This document shows positions 22,367 to 36,382 of a stretch of 64,000 bases of DNA, piece by piece (within the stretch, counting starts at the first letter, position 1; each line of letters begins with the position of its first letter). The DNA is from Polydactylus sextarius. Taxonomy: Eukaryota > Chordata > Actinopteri > Polynemidae. The position numbers and the translations under genes were made by a program. The stretch spans positions 9,036,885-9,100,884 of the forward strand of contig CM028911.1 of the NCBI GenBank assembly GCA_016801845.1. The letters are read 5' to 3'. The notes under the pieces are model-generated. The model was not told where the DNA came from. It was given only the letters and a program-made list of their open reading frames with translations, and made no database searches.

Positions 22367-25300
22367 CATGCACATTGCTGTAAAGTGTGGATGTGTGTGC
22401 TTTTCTTCACATATCTCTGGGTGAGGGAGGCTCATTTATGTTTGGAAAGCAAAGGAAATGTTGAACAAAATGTGTTTGTGATAAGTTACTCAATAGGAAA
22501 AGAACACACAGAGAAACACACACACACATTTTAATTTCCCTCTCTTCCCACCATCTTACACTGAATTTTATTTATGAGGGTCTGGGAGTGCTTCTGCAGG
22601 ATGGCACAAAGGCCACCTCTGAGAGCACAATATCACAAGTAATCAACACCTATAATGGCTTTAACAAAAACCTGAAAACACAATGGGATCAAATGTACTG
22701 TATACTTGTTAATCACCTACGACAATTGTTAGCATTCACGCAGGTCGCCAACATTTGAGAGACCAAGGCAGTGATCCTTTAATTTGACAGAATAAGGTGT
22801 CGACAGAAACCCGAGCCTTCTCGGTGGCTAAATTAGAAAAAGGCAGCACAATAGTTGCTCATTTCCTGCTCTGAATAGACTTTTGAAATGACCACAGGCT
22901 TAGTCATCTTCTTACCATTATCAGAATTTGCATGACACAAAGGGTTGTTCCTGTTAGAAACTTGCAATGTCCTATTGTAGAGATGAAATTCCTGCCATTT
23001 CACACAGGAAATTACTCTCCCTGTAAAGTTTCATTGCACATCGCCCAATGGTTGATTAAGTCAATGCTATTAACTTCCCATCTCATCCATGTTTATCTTT
23101 TGTGTCAGAAACCATTTACGTTACATTTTATTGTACAGATAATAGGTTCTAGTAAAGAGTTCATGTAGAGTATCTAAGCCAGTAATCTACTTTGGAGACA
23201 TGGATAATTTAAAAAAATGTAGCTGACAGTTCTGTAAAAACTGTGTTCCTTAAAGTCACATTCTTGTAGTGTGCTGTCACACACATACGATCTGCTATGT
23301 CCTCTGAGCTGGGGTGTAGGAGGGGAGTATTTGTGTTCTTTTCCTCCTATGCTGAAGGTCCTCTCAGGAGGCCATTAACACTGAATAGCCAGTCACTCTA
23401 GACAGCAGCAGGCTGTTTTGTTACTCAGGTTGCTGAAGGTTGCTCTCTCACCTTGACCCCAGTGAAACAGGAGCTCTCGAACACTATCTTCCCCTGTTTC
23501 TTCAAATAGCAACATATGGATTTTTTTTTAACGCTAGTATAGTCAGCCGGAAAGCTACTGTTTCTGTGTGTTTAGTGGAGCTTATGATCACATTATATCT
23601 ACATGTGTCATATCCAATATTTGTTGTTCTTTTCTTTTTCTTTTTTTGTCTAGCCTCATCTTTGCCTTTTCTGTTTTCGCTAGCTGTTATTGAGAGCAAT
23701 TTAGGGTTACACATCTAGGTCAGTGCAGTCTTCTTATATTCCTCTGTTTATTGTATCAGCAATATACTTCTGAGTCATTAAGAGCTATTGGGATTGTGCT
23801 TATTACCTCCCAGACATTTTTACATAACATTGGAAAAAAAAATATTCCCACAACTAAAATCTTTTCATGATCCTATAACAATTTTATTTGAATATAAATT
23901 CAAATGAAAATATGTTACTTGTGTCAATGGCGTCACCTAAATTACAATTTAATAGATGCTAAAGAACAATGTTAGATCTACTGATAATAAAATATTTGTT
24001 CACCCACTGTTTATACCTCTGAACAGACCAAAATAATAAAATGTTATTTCTGTAGTTGTTAAAACTGTACAATAACTACCTTGCATGCCTGTGAGCAGAG
24101 TCGTTATAAAAATTGCTGGTGTCAGCACAGTGAAACAGGGTGTTGACATTCGGACCCAGCATCTCCCTAAGGCCATCTCTGAGCATCTGTTTAAGCACGG
24201 GAAAGTAACCTTTCCACAGTCTTAGCAAATCACAGCCTGCTCCAGCTCTCTGATAGACAGAAGCTCAGACCCAGGGTCAGCTTAAGCAGTGACAAAAAAA
24301 GGAAAGAAAAGGTCCATATTGTCAGTTTGATTAGGACTCGTACCCTTTCACAAAACCATGTCCCCAGCAGCCCCCTCGCCTCATCCCGGGTCTGGGTGGA
24401 ATGCAGGGGAATCTGATGGCAGACAGGAAGTCCTTATTGTACTAGTGCAGAGATCCCGGAGCCAGACAGCATACGGGAGCGATGTCATCCCTGGCCAGGC
24501 CAGGCATATCTTTGTGCTTGCTCACCGCGTAACAAAGACGTAAATAAACACTGTTACCCCCACTGGTCTTCAACTGTCATTTCAATTAGGCAGAGTAGTG
24601 ATCGAAAGCCACGGCCTGTGTTTTTTCCCAGCCATGCCGTTACCTCTGACCCCTGCGGCTCGTGCCTGAGGTGATTTTCTTTATTAGTCTATGGGGTCAG
24701 TATTTAGCCCCATAGTCATCAGTAGCTGGCTGAAATCTGCAGAGTCAACACTCTGCCTTCCTGGCTGTTAGCTGCATTAGCACACTGAAGCCCCACTGCC
24801 TTCCACTCCCACTCTCCAAACATCCTCCCTAAGGCCAGATAACATCTCTGTCCCGTCCATTCATGAGCTGGCCAAAAGCCTGTGTCCTGCAGCCGGGTTG
24901 CTACACATGTTGGTATAGGGAAGCTTTCTAGGAAGCATTTTCAATGTAAATATGGGACAGTAGACAAACGTTTTACCAATAGAAACATGTCTAAAGTTTG
25001 TAAAAAAAAATAAGAAATCACTCTAGACAGCTTCTAATAAACTCACTGGCTGTTTAAATGTGTCTGTATTTCTGTGGCTGCTGATTGATTGACTTTGACA
25101 TTGAATAGTTTTTTTTTAAACTTTCAAACAGCCTAAGGATAAAAGTTATTGATAGAGAAAGCACATAAAGCTACCTGGAGGCAATAATCTATCTTATAGT
25201 TTTGGTTTAAATAAATATACATAGGTCTCCTGACACTAGTCGTATAACAGTGGAGGTCTTGACTTTCTAAACCCTCAGTTTGAACCAGAACTGAAGCAAA

Positions 25301-28300
25301 AAACTTAACAGAGCTGTGTCCAAATGATACATTTTCCAGGAAGCCAAGCCTTTGGGATTGAAACAGTAAATGTTTTGTTACTGACAATAAATCATGACAT
25401 TGTTTAATTAGCGTCCTCCAAATTCTCATTCATTGTGGTGTGCCTCTGAGATGTTTGCCTCTCTGGCTTTTACTTGCATATTTCTCAAGATATTCCACCC
25501 ATCAATTTTGCCACTGAGCGAGAGATAGAGGCAAATGGTAATTACACAGGAGGGAAATTTGGTGAGGAATAAAATGGGCCATTGTGATAATCCTCTAGGA
25601 GGGATTTACTACCCCTATCAGATAAAGAAACAACCATTTGCTTATCTCACTTTTTACTCATTACACACATTTTTTTACCATCTAAAAAAAAAAACATGTT
25701 CATAATTACAGCTTCTGGGGGCAAATAAAACTCCAAATCTATCATTTGAACAAGTGCAGTCTCGCCAAACTGTCGTCTGTTCTCACAGAAGCAGCCTAAA
25801 ACAATGATGAAATGCCATTCCTCCTACTCCTCACTAAACCATAGCTTCACCTGAACCTAATCTCCCAGGGCATCTTAGCCATACAAAACCCTGTCAACCT
25901 GAGTAAGACGATGCCTTGTTGGTGGTGGTCTCTAAAGACCAGCAGGGACAATGGATCAAATACAGACCGAGAGGCTTTGAACTATTGTTGTTAGTCTCTT
26001 TCCCTCTTTAGCTCATGCCCACCATGACCCTCTGCTCCTGATAGCTCGCTTACTATATGACCCAGTGAAAGTACCTCATTCTGGAGGAGGAGGAAATTTC
26101 TGATTGGACAATTTCATCCACCTGTGACCTAGAAACAAAACAAAATCCACTCAAAGAATACATGTAGATCTAACAGCCATGGTACTGGCTCGATGGTGTT
26201 TTTAATCTGATAAAAAAGCTTCTTGGAATTCCCCTACATCCATTTGAGTGCCGTCATAAAGCAAATGTTTTTTGAAAACCATGGGTGTGTAGGTAGATCA
26301 CATTTACTTCTGGGGTAGACGTAGTATTCAGCAATTAAATATTACAACGGTAGGATTACATGTGATTCAAATGACTATCAATTACAATGCAAAGAAAATC
26401 CCATAAATTCTTTGCATACATGCCTTTTGTAGTTCAGTTGTCTTTCTCCACGCCTTTATTCACCCATTAAACATGAGCCATGAAACATGAGACAATTAGT
26501 CATCCACAGAGAGCTGAGATGCAAGTGTGCTCAGGAGAAAAGTTTGGCAAATGCAATTGCAATATTTAACAATAACAGACTTATAACTACATCTTTGCAA
26601 AAAATGTCATGAAAACTTTAGAAATAAGCCATGCACTGACAACTGTCGAAAGGCAAGTTGGAAAATCGGGAGCTTATTTGTGTGCAGATATTGCACAGTG
26701 TTGCCAGCCTTCATGAATAACACAATAAAACAGTCAAACAGCACTACAGAAATCTTTCAAGTTTCCAAATGTTTGAAAAATGGGACTTTCTTTCGCAAGA
26801 AGAATCCCGAGGAATCTGATCCTTGGATATCAATCTCTGTCTGCGTGATACAGACAATGATGACAGAGGACTTGATCACTAGCCTAGGGTGGGGTCCATG
26901 CATATTTGTCTGCAGTTCTACAGTAAATGCTGCTGTCTCCACCCAAACTCAAACCACTCCACAGACTTGTCTCTCTTCCCGAGCTGTCTGCAGACATCAA
27001 GTCTGCCATGTTGTACACACTGCGTTTACCTTCGTTCCATCAAGCATTTCCACAAGACAGGACCACGCGGAGCCTTGGCTAATGAGAAAACAACATGTAT
27101 GTAATCAGCTCGAGAATTGGGGGGAATTCAGCAAACCTCAGTATAGCTATAGCTGGCAGAGGCTGCTCATGATACAGCTTGTCAGTTTCTGCCAGCTGGC
27201 ATAGGCACCCTGGCAAAACCATGCCTGGTGGGTAATGGATCATAAAGGTTTGCTGGGAGCCGCTTCACAGCTCGAGTTGATTTAGCAATGTAACACAAAC
27301 CCATTAGTGCTGCTTTTCTGTGTAAGCGAGCATGGCATTCTGACTCTATGCACCATGCAAGCTCTGTGCAACAAAACACAGCCGTATAGCACTCGTAAAT
27401 CATGAGGTCTAGGCAACTAGTGCAAACAGGCAGTTACACATTTAATCAAAAGAAACGATACAGCTTATCACATAATCACTGTAAAATCATTGGCATGACC
27501 ATGGCAATTATTCTCTACTGCTTTATGTTACACTGTAGAAGCAATTTCCTAACTAGCCTGTCCAGAAAAATGATTCATTAAATTCAAAATTCTGCCAGTG
27601 TTTCTAAATTATTATAAGGAGAGGTGCACTATCTTCACCCCCTCTTTATGGAACACTGTTGAATTCATCATTAGTGTTAAAAAGAAGTTTGACACTTACC
27701 TTAATACGAAACAGTCCACGAGCATCATCAATCCAAATACAGTTAAACTGAAGACACAATGGGATGCTCACTTTCTCTGTTTAAAGATAAGTGATACACT
27801 GTAGATAGTACGTTGGCGTGAGGACAAGCCTGGCTGGCCGACAGGAGGGGATTAAACAGTATTAAGAGCGTCCAGATGCAGGGCCTCATGGACAGTCGTT
27901 CAAACTAATACTATGACATACTGACACACTGTACTAATGGATAAACGATAATCACAACCATTATCGTTATTGTCTCATCGCTCAACAACAATACCCATTT
28001 TCTCACTTTATCATATAAGTATTTACAGGTTGCTTCTTCACAAATCAATGCATGTACTGTATATACAGAGATGCTAGCTGCTGTGGCTAACAGTCAAATC
28101 TCTTTTTTATATGTGCACTCTCTACCATTTCCTTGTCTGTAGCTCTGTAGTTTAAAGCTGATTATAGTGGACCAGATGGACCCCAGTGCCCGTGCCTCGT
28201 CTGTCTAAGCTACAGCTCCTCCCCCCTGCGAATGAGACACATCTGTATTAGTGCTGAACAAAGAGCCACTAACTGGGTCATGCCTGTATTTGAAGATAAT

Positions 28301-28321
28301 AGATGACATTTTGTGAGTATA
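21719..28321. other. Non-coding stretch, microsatellites only
   Basis: Holds TG/CA repeats near 22029-22058 and 22335-22368 and a GC-richer block at about 24360-24830. No supported exon was found. Confidence 0.55.
22335..22368. repeat. (CA)n microsatellite, slightly interrupted
   Basis: CA units with a single CG interruption. A matching interrupted TG run lies 300 bases upstream at 22029-22058. Confidence 0.93.
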
Positions 28322-29340
28322 CAGTGGATCCAGAAAGTATTCTAACCCTTTCACTTGTTTCACATTATGCAGCTTTGTTCTGAAATCTTTTAAATGATTT
28401 TTTTCCGTCTGCAGTCTACAGCCAATACCCCACAATGACAAAACAAATACAGAACTGTAGCCACCTTAGCAAGTGTATGCAAAGGTTTAAATCAAAATTT
28501 CACAATCGCCAAAGTATGTAGAGTCCTTATATAGCACTTAATTGAAGAATCTTAGGTAAAAGTATAACGTGACAACATTAGTTATATAGTAGTGGATTTG
28601 GGGTTTTTCTGCCATCCCTCTTTGTAGATCCTCTTTGTCGGGTTGAATATGCACTGTTGGTAGACAGCCATTTTCAGGTCTCTCCAGAGATGTTCAATTT
28701 GGTTCAAATAGGGGTTCTGCCTGGACCACTCAAGGACATTCACAGTTTTCTCTAAGCCTCCCTTGTGTTAACTTGGCTCTGTATTTAGGATCATTGGACT
28801 AAGTCTTCAGTATTTTCTGTATTTTGCTCCATTCTGCTTTCCTTCAACCCTGACCAGTCTCTGTGAAGACAGCACTGAAAAACACGTCCATGGTATGACA
28901 CTGACACCACTGTTGAAAATGTGTTGGGCAGGTGATAAACATACGCTGGTTTTCTTTAGAATTGAGGCCAAGCACTTAAATCTTGTGATAGTGATAGTTG
29001 TCCTTCTGGAAGTTTGTCCCATTGTTTAAGCTCAGTCAGGTTGACCATCAAGTTCTTGGTCATCTCTCCTACTGAGGTTCTTCTCTTCCGATTGCACAGT
29101 TTTGGAATAACCAGGCTAGGCAAAACTGTTGTTTGGGCTAGCCTGGTGGTTCCAAACTTCTTCACTTTAAGAGTTATGGAGGTCACTGTGCTCATATGAA
29201 CCTTAAGTGCAGCAGAAATATTTTGTGTCTTGACACAATCCTGTCTCTGAGTGCTGCAGGCACTTCCTCGATCCAGCAAAGAGTTTGAATACCATTCAGT
29301 GTGATTCAATGTGAAATTTGCAAGAAATTCTAAAATTCTG
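28322..29340 (-). mobile_element. Decayed Tc1-like DNA transposon with transposase remnant
   Basis: The right end starts after a TA dinucleotide with CAGTGGATCCAGAAAGTATT, which resembles the terminal repeat of common fish Tc1-like elements. Inside, on the minus strand, are recognisable transposase remnants. The N-terminal helix-turn-helix part (about 29010-29200) includes KKFGTTR and VGEMTKNLMVNLTEL. A central part (about 28810-28910) includes the counterpart of the DDE-region stretch that ends in a Cys-Phe motif. A C-terminal part lies at about 28610-28750. Frames are broken and segments are missing between these parts. The far terminal repeat is not visible, so the element is truncated and cannot encode a working transposase. 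The length is near 1.0 kb, against about 1.6 kb for intact relatives. The left boundary is approximate. Confidence 0.85.
28810..29309 (-). pseudogene. Tc1 transposase pseudogene fragment
   Basis: The minus-strand open frame 29309-28956 carries the DNA-binding domain remnant and then shifts frame. GQTSRRTTIT, the continuation of the same domain, is in another frame starting near 29022. Stops and internal deletions follow. It is an inactive relic. Confidence 0.8.
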
Positions 29341-30224
29341 TTTTTACTGGTGATTAGTTAATTAAGGCAGAATTCCAAAGGACACCTACAAAATTACTAT
29401 TATCACCATGACCATTTTTCTATATAATGTACATTTCCTCTGAGCAAGGTAGAGTGTATGAACCTGTATTATAGTTACAAAGGCCAGAAATTCCCCTGTC
29501 ACGGCTCTGGGGCCAGCCCTGCTCCCTGGACAGCCTCTGTTGGAAGTCTCCTGTGACCCTTCAGACTTTCCATAAATCTGTTGAGTGATTGCAGTAGTCA
29601 ATTAACACACTGTGAATTGCTCCTGGTGGAGAGAACGGTCACATCCGTAACAGCAAGAAACCAAAGCCGCGGGTTCACTCTGAGTTCTGCAATAATAACA
29701 TAGTGAACCTGGTACAATAAAAAATGGGTTGAAGGCCCAAAACTATAATAGCAGCTATTGTACTGGTGGTCACACAGTCGCTCAAGTGCAATATTCAGGA
29801 AGGCCATTTCATTACATCCAATAGAGCCTCAATCATGTGTAAAATTTGCCGTTTGAATGGGCTTGCTATCATATCAATCATCAGTGGCCACGGTGAAGGC
29901 TAATGGAAGCCCTTTCTTCCTGCTGACTCTTTGTGTTTCTAGTTCCCAGTTACTGTATCAGAGTTTTGCTTAATTTAGTCTTTTTTAATCAAGATGGGAC
30001 TTTCAGACATTATTGTTCTGCAGGACCAGGTTACTTGCAATCAATATGTTTCCTCAAGATTAGAAGAAAATAGAATTTGTCCTGCTTGGAGGAAAGACAT
30101 CAGTCAAAGTGCATATTGTATATAATGTGTTTCAGGTCTTGAGTTTGAACAACAATGGAACCACTGAAACAACATTTAGAAGGATAGCCTGAAAGCAATG
30201 CTTTATATTTTGAATATGAATATT
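29341..30224. other. Non-coding stretch, nothing recognised
   Basis: AT-rich DNA between two transposable-element relics. The start may contain the eroded left end of the Tc1 copy. Confidence 0.5.
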
Positions 30225-30440
30225 AGCAGCTAAAAATATGCAACCACGGACAATTGTTTGTTGATCACTCTAGACTAAAATGTCTTAAAAAACTGTGGAA
30301 CAGACCTCTTTAAAATTTAGCACAAATATTCATGGTACGCAGATTTTGAGTGAAATCTCAGCACAATTATTGGATGGATTTCCATGAAATTTAGTCCAGA
30401 TTTCCATGTCCTCCTAAAGATGAATTGGAATTATTTAAGA
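30225..30440 (-). repeat. Interspersed repeat copy A (percomorph-type, degraded)
   Basis: The segment around 30355-30410, with GGATGGATTTCCATGAAATT, is the reverse-orientation counterpart of the motif in the copy at 58200-58665. Flanking phrases such as the AAATATTCATGGTAC part also match the family as I know it from percomorph fish genomes. I do not know a secure family name. Ends are approximate. Confidence 0.6.
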
Positions 30441-33400
30441 AATTTTTAAAGCTTTAATCTTGTGCCATCATCAGATAAACATCCATCCATAGTTAAGAAA
30501 TTGTTTTGTCTCTTTTTTGAGCATATTAAAACCTTAAAGTTTAGTATTTCTGCTACAACACTCTCTCATCATGATCTCTGCTTCATGTGTGTCAACACAG
30601 TAAACTGTACAATGGAGATGAGGTTGCAGGTTTTGGATGTAGTTGTCTAAAGAATGAAAGAGAGCTCAGGAAGGAAGTTCAGTCCAGTCTTAGATGTGTT
30701 TGTATGCGCCTGTGGAATCAAGATCAAGTATGAATGGTGCCACTTTATGAATGTGTACATGTGGAAGTGTATAGTAGAAGCTCAGATGATGATGATATTC
30801 AATCAGCAGCTGCAGGAAATAGAAGAAGCCCCAAAAGGGAAGTGATGCAGTCGGCATAACCACACTGATGATACACATAAAAGCACATAAACTATTTCAT
30901 CATCACTAAGACTCGCTTTGAATTTCATAAATTCTGCTTTTCTTTAAAAGTTTCTGCTGCTCCTTGTGTTTCTGCCCAATGCTTGCGCAAATAAGTTTAC
31001 CTGAAAAAAAATTTTTTGACTGGAATTTGTTTGTTTATAAAAGCATGAAAAAGCAGAATTTCATATTTACCACAATCTCAAGTCCAGTTATGGTATATTG
31101 GGTTTCCAAGACTTGGCATGTTCAGCTTATTCTGCCAATAATAAATTCAGGAAGACAAACATTTTAAATTGAAATAATAAGAAACTTAATTTTTAATTGA
31201 ATCCACAGTCTTTGTTAACCAGCTGCAAATGTTTATTACCCTGGAGTGACATCATTTGTGGTCACACTTTTGGGTGTGTATTGTTGGTTAAACACATTTA
31301 CTTTGTTTACAGATGTTGTGACTTGGAGTGTGGAAAATAGGTGGTCAGTACCCCCACAAACCCCTTAATTTGCACTTTGTCGGTCTTGTTTTTTAAGACA
31401 CTGTGAACAATTATGTACACAAGGAACATCCCATAAAAGACACTAATATAAACATTTTATGACTGCAGACAATCTTTTCTCCAGCACAGAGACATTATAG
31501 GAAGTAAACACATGACTTCATCATCTATATTTTATCTCCATAATTAAAATATACACCACGCAAGGTGCTTGGCAGGAAACCAATAACATCCACTTGCTTC
31601 ATCCGAATGAGTGTTTTCTGTCCGGTCTAATCCAGCTTTGCAGATCCCAACTGTGGTTTTTTTGTCTCTTGTAAAATGTTTTTATGTCTAGACTTTGCAC
31701 CAAAATAGAAACACTGAGTGGATTTAGCTAAGTGTCAACTGACCTAACCACAAGAGTGTACTTTCTCATGAGTGGCAAAAAAGGCACTTTCCCATTCTGT
31801 TATTTGACTTAACAGTTCAATAGAGCTGTCAGCTGGAATAGGAACGCTGATACAGCCATACGGACAGGCGAGATAACAATGGTATCTGATCTAGATTTGC
31901 AGGCATGCATGGAACACTGAAGTGAGATATTTATTGAGGGCGATAGAGGTATGTTGTTAAATTCATTTTTAAGCAGAGAAAAAGTTCACACAAAGCTTCA
32001 TATGATTGTGTAGAACAATTAAAAATAGGCTTGTGACATTTTGGAAAGCTCTGCACCTATTATCAAAGAAATGCAGCAATTGTAGCGTCGCCACAATATT
32101 TTTTAGGATTATAATGGAAGTATTTTTGCCAAATAAAAAATTAAACCAGCAGGGGAACAATAGTTAGAAGAAAACTGGTTTCAGAAGAGAACAGGACAAA
32201 TATGCACACTGGGGTGAGCAATCTCTTTTGCTTCCTCCAATGATGAAAAACAGGGAGTGTATGTATTTGATGGAATGCCCAAAATCTATTATTTTATTGG
32301 TCCTTCAACAGTCTATTTCTTTTAACTGCTGACACATAGTTTGCCTGAAATGCCTCTGGCTTTTGTTTTTTACTCAAAGTTTGGAAAAAATATCAAAGAT
32401 TCTAAATGGGTGTGCAATTTACATTTCCAGTTGACTGTTCCCTGCTAAATTTTATTTGAAAGGTGCTTGCCCGGCTAACTTATGAGTCAGGGTTCAGGAA
32501 TCCCCTCTTTCACTGCTAATGCACAATGACAAACAGTGAGGATGGATCGGGATCTCCAAACATTCTCCGCAGGCTTCATAGAGCAATCAATTTATCACAG
32601 GCCTGGTAGAGCAGTGCCAAAGCTTTTAACTGCAACACAAGACGTGGGCCGTGCTGCTCACAGGGGGAGAGCATGAAGATTGATGGCCAGATGAAGCTCT
32701 ATTATGACTAACCCCACTTGGTGGTTTTTAGACGGTGCCGCCAGGCTGCTTTAACAGTGCAAGTGGTATTGGTGAAGCAGCATGACCCTGCCAATATGAG
32801 TGACAGGGAAGACTTGTGAGTGGCACAGCTACATACTGAGGATGTTTTGTGGAGTCTGAATGATCGGATCTGTAGTCACCAGACAGTGGCCAGCTCAGGC
32901 AGCAGCCCACATTAGAAAATGCCATCTTTAACTGTGGAAGAACAGATAGTCTCCACTCTTATTCTGAGTAATGTCTGCTTCTTATTCATTGGGGCGGCGC
33001 GTGAAAAGTTTTCAGACACCAGGGCCATGCCAGAGGTGACATCACACCGTATTTTATCCTCGTATGAGGCAGACTGCAGCAGGATGTTGAAGAGGGTGAC
33101 ATGACAAAACTACCTCTGCTTATGAACATGTATGTGTCAACGCCCTTTGTACTTTTTATATGTGTGGCGTGAGAGTGTAGGCATGCTGTTACTTGTGCCA
33201 GATTATATGTGTTCATGATCATGTGTGTTCAGCGTTTGATGATGGTGCATGTCTGTGAAGCCATATTCCTCTGCAGAGTTGTTAAATGGAGTAAAGGGGA
33301 ATAGCTTGAATAAAAGGAGATTTAATGGACCACTGAGGCCTTACTCTGTTTTTTTCTTAACTTTTTCAAGCGGTAGAATGACTTGTATTTAGGGAGATCT

Positions 33401-36348
33401 ATATATAAAAAATAGCTGCTGAACAGATTTTTCCCTAATGTGCTTGCAAATTACATACATTTTGCATTAGAGGATAAAATTCCCCTATTTCAGATTTTCT
33501 TATCCTCTCTTTTTTGAGTTCAAATTAGTTTGGTATGTGATCACCTCAAATTCAGCCTTAAATCCCTGATCCAATTAAAAGACAAATGTATACCTCGTTC
33601 CTCCTTACATGTCTTTTGGCTGGCTCCATTAATCTTATTAGAAAAAAAAGAATGCACTGCTCTAGGCCATTAAAGAATACTATTATACCCTTATCATTTT
33701 AAGGCCTTTGTAGTCCATGTGTTTCTTTAATTCACTGTTGGCAATGATTGTGATTATACACTCTCATGTTCCATCCATTGGAAGCTTACTTTTGCCTGAG
33801 CCACTCTGCAGTGTAATTTATATTTCAGCGCTGACTGCAGATAAAGACAAGAGCCTTTGTATCTGTGACAGATGGAATGTAACCAGGAATTAACCGAGCT
33901 TCAAATGGCTTAATACAGCTAAATAATTACCCACAATGATTGCAGTTTGTTTAAGCACTAGATAGAGAGTGCTTCAGAGGTCTCGTGTTACAAAACACTG
34001 TTTTGCATCACATGTTCTTGTTCAGATCATCACTTAGGCTAGACTTGTGGTAGTGCCTGTGGCTGATATAAGGAAACATAAAACAGGCATCACACCTACA
34101 ACTTCCCCTGCGCAATCAAGGCTTGTCTCTGTGGTTGTCATGGTGGTTAACTTTCAAGTTCATTGTTTTAAATTCCGCTCCCCACTGCACATCATTTAGT
34201 TATTAGACAAGGAGGAGAGAGTGATGTAGGAAGAGCAAAAATTGGAAGGAGGAGTATGTTTGCAAGATTTTCCCCTCAACTTAGCCTCTCTTCCTTGCTT
34301 TTCTGCTGCATTCCCTTGTCCTCACTCTGCAGTCTCTAACAGAAGAGGGCTTCAAGGAGAGGCTGGTCGAAGTCAGACAGGGATGGGCCTGAAAGAGGCG
34401 TATTGTGAGGTCACATTCTTCCCAAATGCAGACAGGAGCCAAGTCAGTAGCTGGCAGAATTACCCCCATGAATCATGCCCATTGTGATGCCTACTCAGGA
34501 TGAGAACATGGAAAGGAATTAGGTATGGCAGAGCCTTATCAGCTTCCCATTCGGAACCGACTGGCCACTCTGTGTGAGCAAACTGGACAGCCTTTCCCAT
34601 CCTTGCTCTTGCAGAGTGTCCGCGAATGAGGAATTCCTCCACTGCCATGTGTTGTTACTTAAGGGTGCGCTGCAGCCAAGTTGCTGCGCACTTTTCCATC
34701 CACGCCCATCCTCCTGTCTGTGCACTTCCTTCCCTCCCATTTACCCAGAGATCTTTGTGGTAGGTCCTGGAGTTCAGGCAATATTAGGTTGCACCTCTTA
34801 AAACATGTCAGGCTTTGCGGTGAAAATTAAAGAATGGAAAAATGATGAAATGTAACATTTTGCTTAAGGTCTTTTTCACATTCAAACTGTTAGAAAGGGA
34901 GAGAAGATGAGACTGATGGAAACACATTCAACAACTTTTATCATACCGTGTTTATTTTTAATGTAAAGCTCAATTTTTTTCCTTTTAAACAGCTTTGTGT
35001 TAGGTGGTATGTCTTGAGTAGCTTCTTTGGTTTTGAAATCAACCAGTTGTCTCACCAGTAAAGTAAAGAAGATGTGAAACAAAACATTATAATCATTATT
35101 TTACCTCAAGTTTCCATGTGAATCACTTTATGAGCTGCTGTTGCAAAGACAGCAGTCCCTTCTTTGATTTTACTTTGTCCTGGGGTGAGAGAGCCTCAGA
35201 TGATATGACAAATGAAGTAAATTTCATGGTGAACAAAGAAATGTGTTTGTCATTTTTGTTAAGGAGGAAGAAAGAATAGACATTGAAAGTGAACTGTACT
35301 GTAATAGAAAACACTCCATAGCACAGGCACACATTCTCACTCAAAAATAACCCTCTGGTGATTTGAATGAAAAGAGTCAGGATAAATGAGCCTGCTGCTT
35401 GAAGTTTGCTGTGCAGCTATCGAATCTTATGACTTACATGACTTCAGCTAAAGGTTTTAGCCCTCTGGGACTTCATGATGGATGGTAAACAATCCCGAAC
35501 CCTACTGAAGCTTGTATGAATGAGGTAATAGCAGCCAGAGAGGAAAATGGCCTGTGCCAGGAAGCCTCATGTCAGCATTTTCAACTGTCCATGAGAACAA
35601 AAGAGTAAGAAAAAAATCTGATCTTCCTGCATGAATCTAGCTATCTGTTTGTGTGGTTATATGTGTGTGTGAGCTTTCCCTCAGCACCAGGCAGGACAGG
35701 ACAGGGTGTGGACAGGAGTCGCCCCCCTCCACCCTTGCCCAGCCCCTCCTCCTCTCAGCCCTCTATGCCTGGGAAGGGCAGGCCGGGTGGGGCTGGCAGA
35801 GCTGTGAGGGCCCCCATACCTCATAAGGGCATGACACAAGCACTGACTACATACATCCGGGGAGTGAAGTCTTTGTCATAACACAGCTCTCCGCAAAAAT
35901 AAAATAAACACATGAAATGGAGAAAGGAGAGGGTAGGGAGAGATAAGGACAGGGAGGGAGCCAGTGGGAGCAGGTAGGAGGGAAAAAAAGTTGTGTAAGA
36001 CAAAGAAAAGGAGTGCTGGAGAAAGGTGGTACATGAAACAAAGCGACAAGCCCCCCCAAGTTGATTACTATTGAGTAAGCCCCGAGTCCATTAGCCCAAA
36101 TAACATCCAGGTGCTGCTGTGGCTATGGTGGCTTTTTTCACTGGGGTGTAAACGACCTGCTCCTTTTCATGCTCCAACACGGGAGGCCGGGAAACAGGCC
36201 AGACAAGCGCCATGTCTCCTTGGGCTATTCCTCTCTCCTTCTCCCCTCCATCACCTGAGTCTCATCAGGAATCCTGCTGCTCCTCGAGACACGTTCTGTG
36301 CATCTGCCGCCTTCAACATCAACCAAAAAACATTGCTTCTCTCTGATC
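30441..36348. other. Non-coding stretch, no gene seen
   Basis: Open frames are short. A GC-rich, C-tract-laden block at about 35690-35830 stands out from its AT-rich surroundings and is described as a finding. Confidence 0.5.
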
Positions 36349-36382
36349 TGTGTGTGTGTTTATGTGTGTGTGTGTGTGTGTG
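36349..36382. repeat. Interrupted (TG)n microsatellite
   Basis: TG units with a TTTA interruption, followed by another short TG run at 36390-36398. Confidence 0.93.

Noticed and set aside
26680..27204. Plus-strand 174-codon open frame
   Set aside because: No domain and no splice context. It reads as chance.
27944..27968. Inverted repeat AACGATAAT / ATTATCGTT with a 7-base loop
   Set aside because: Nine-base arms in AT-rich DNA are expected a few times by chance in a window of this size.
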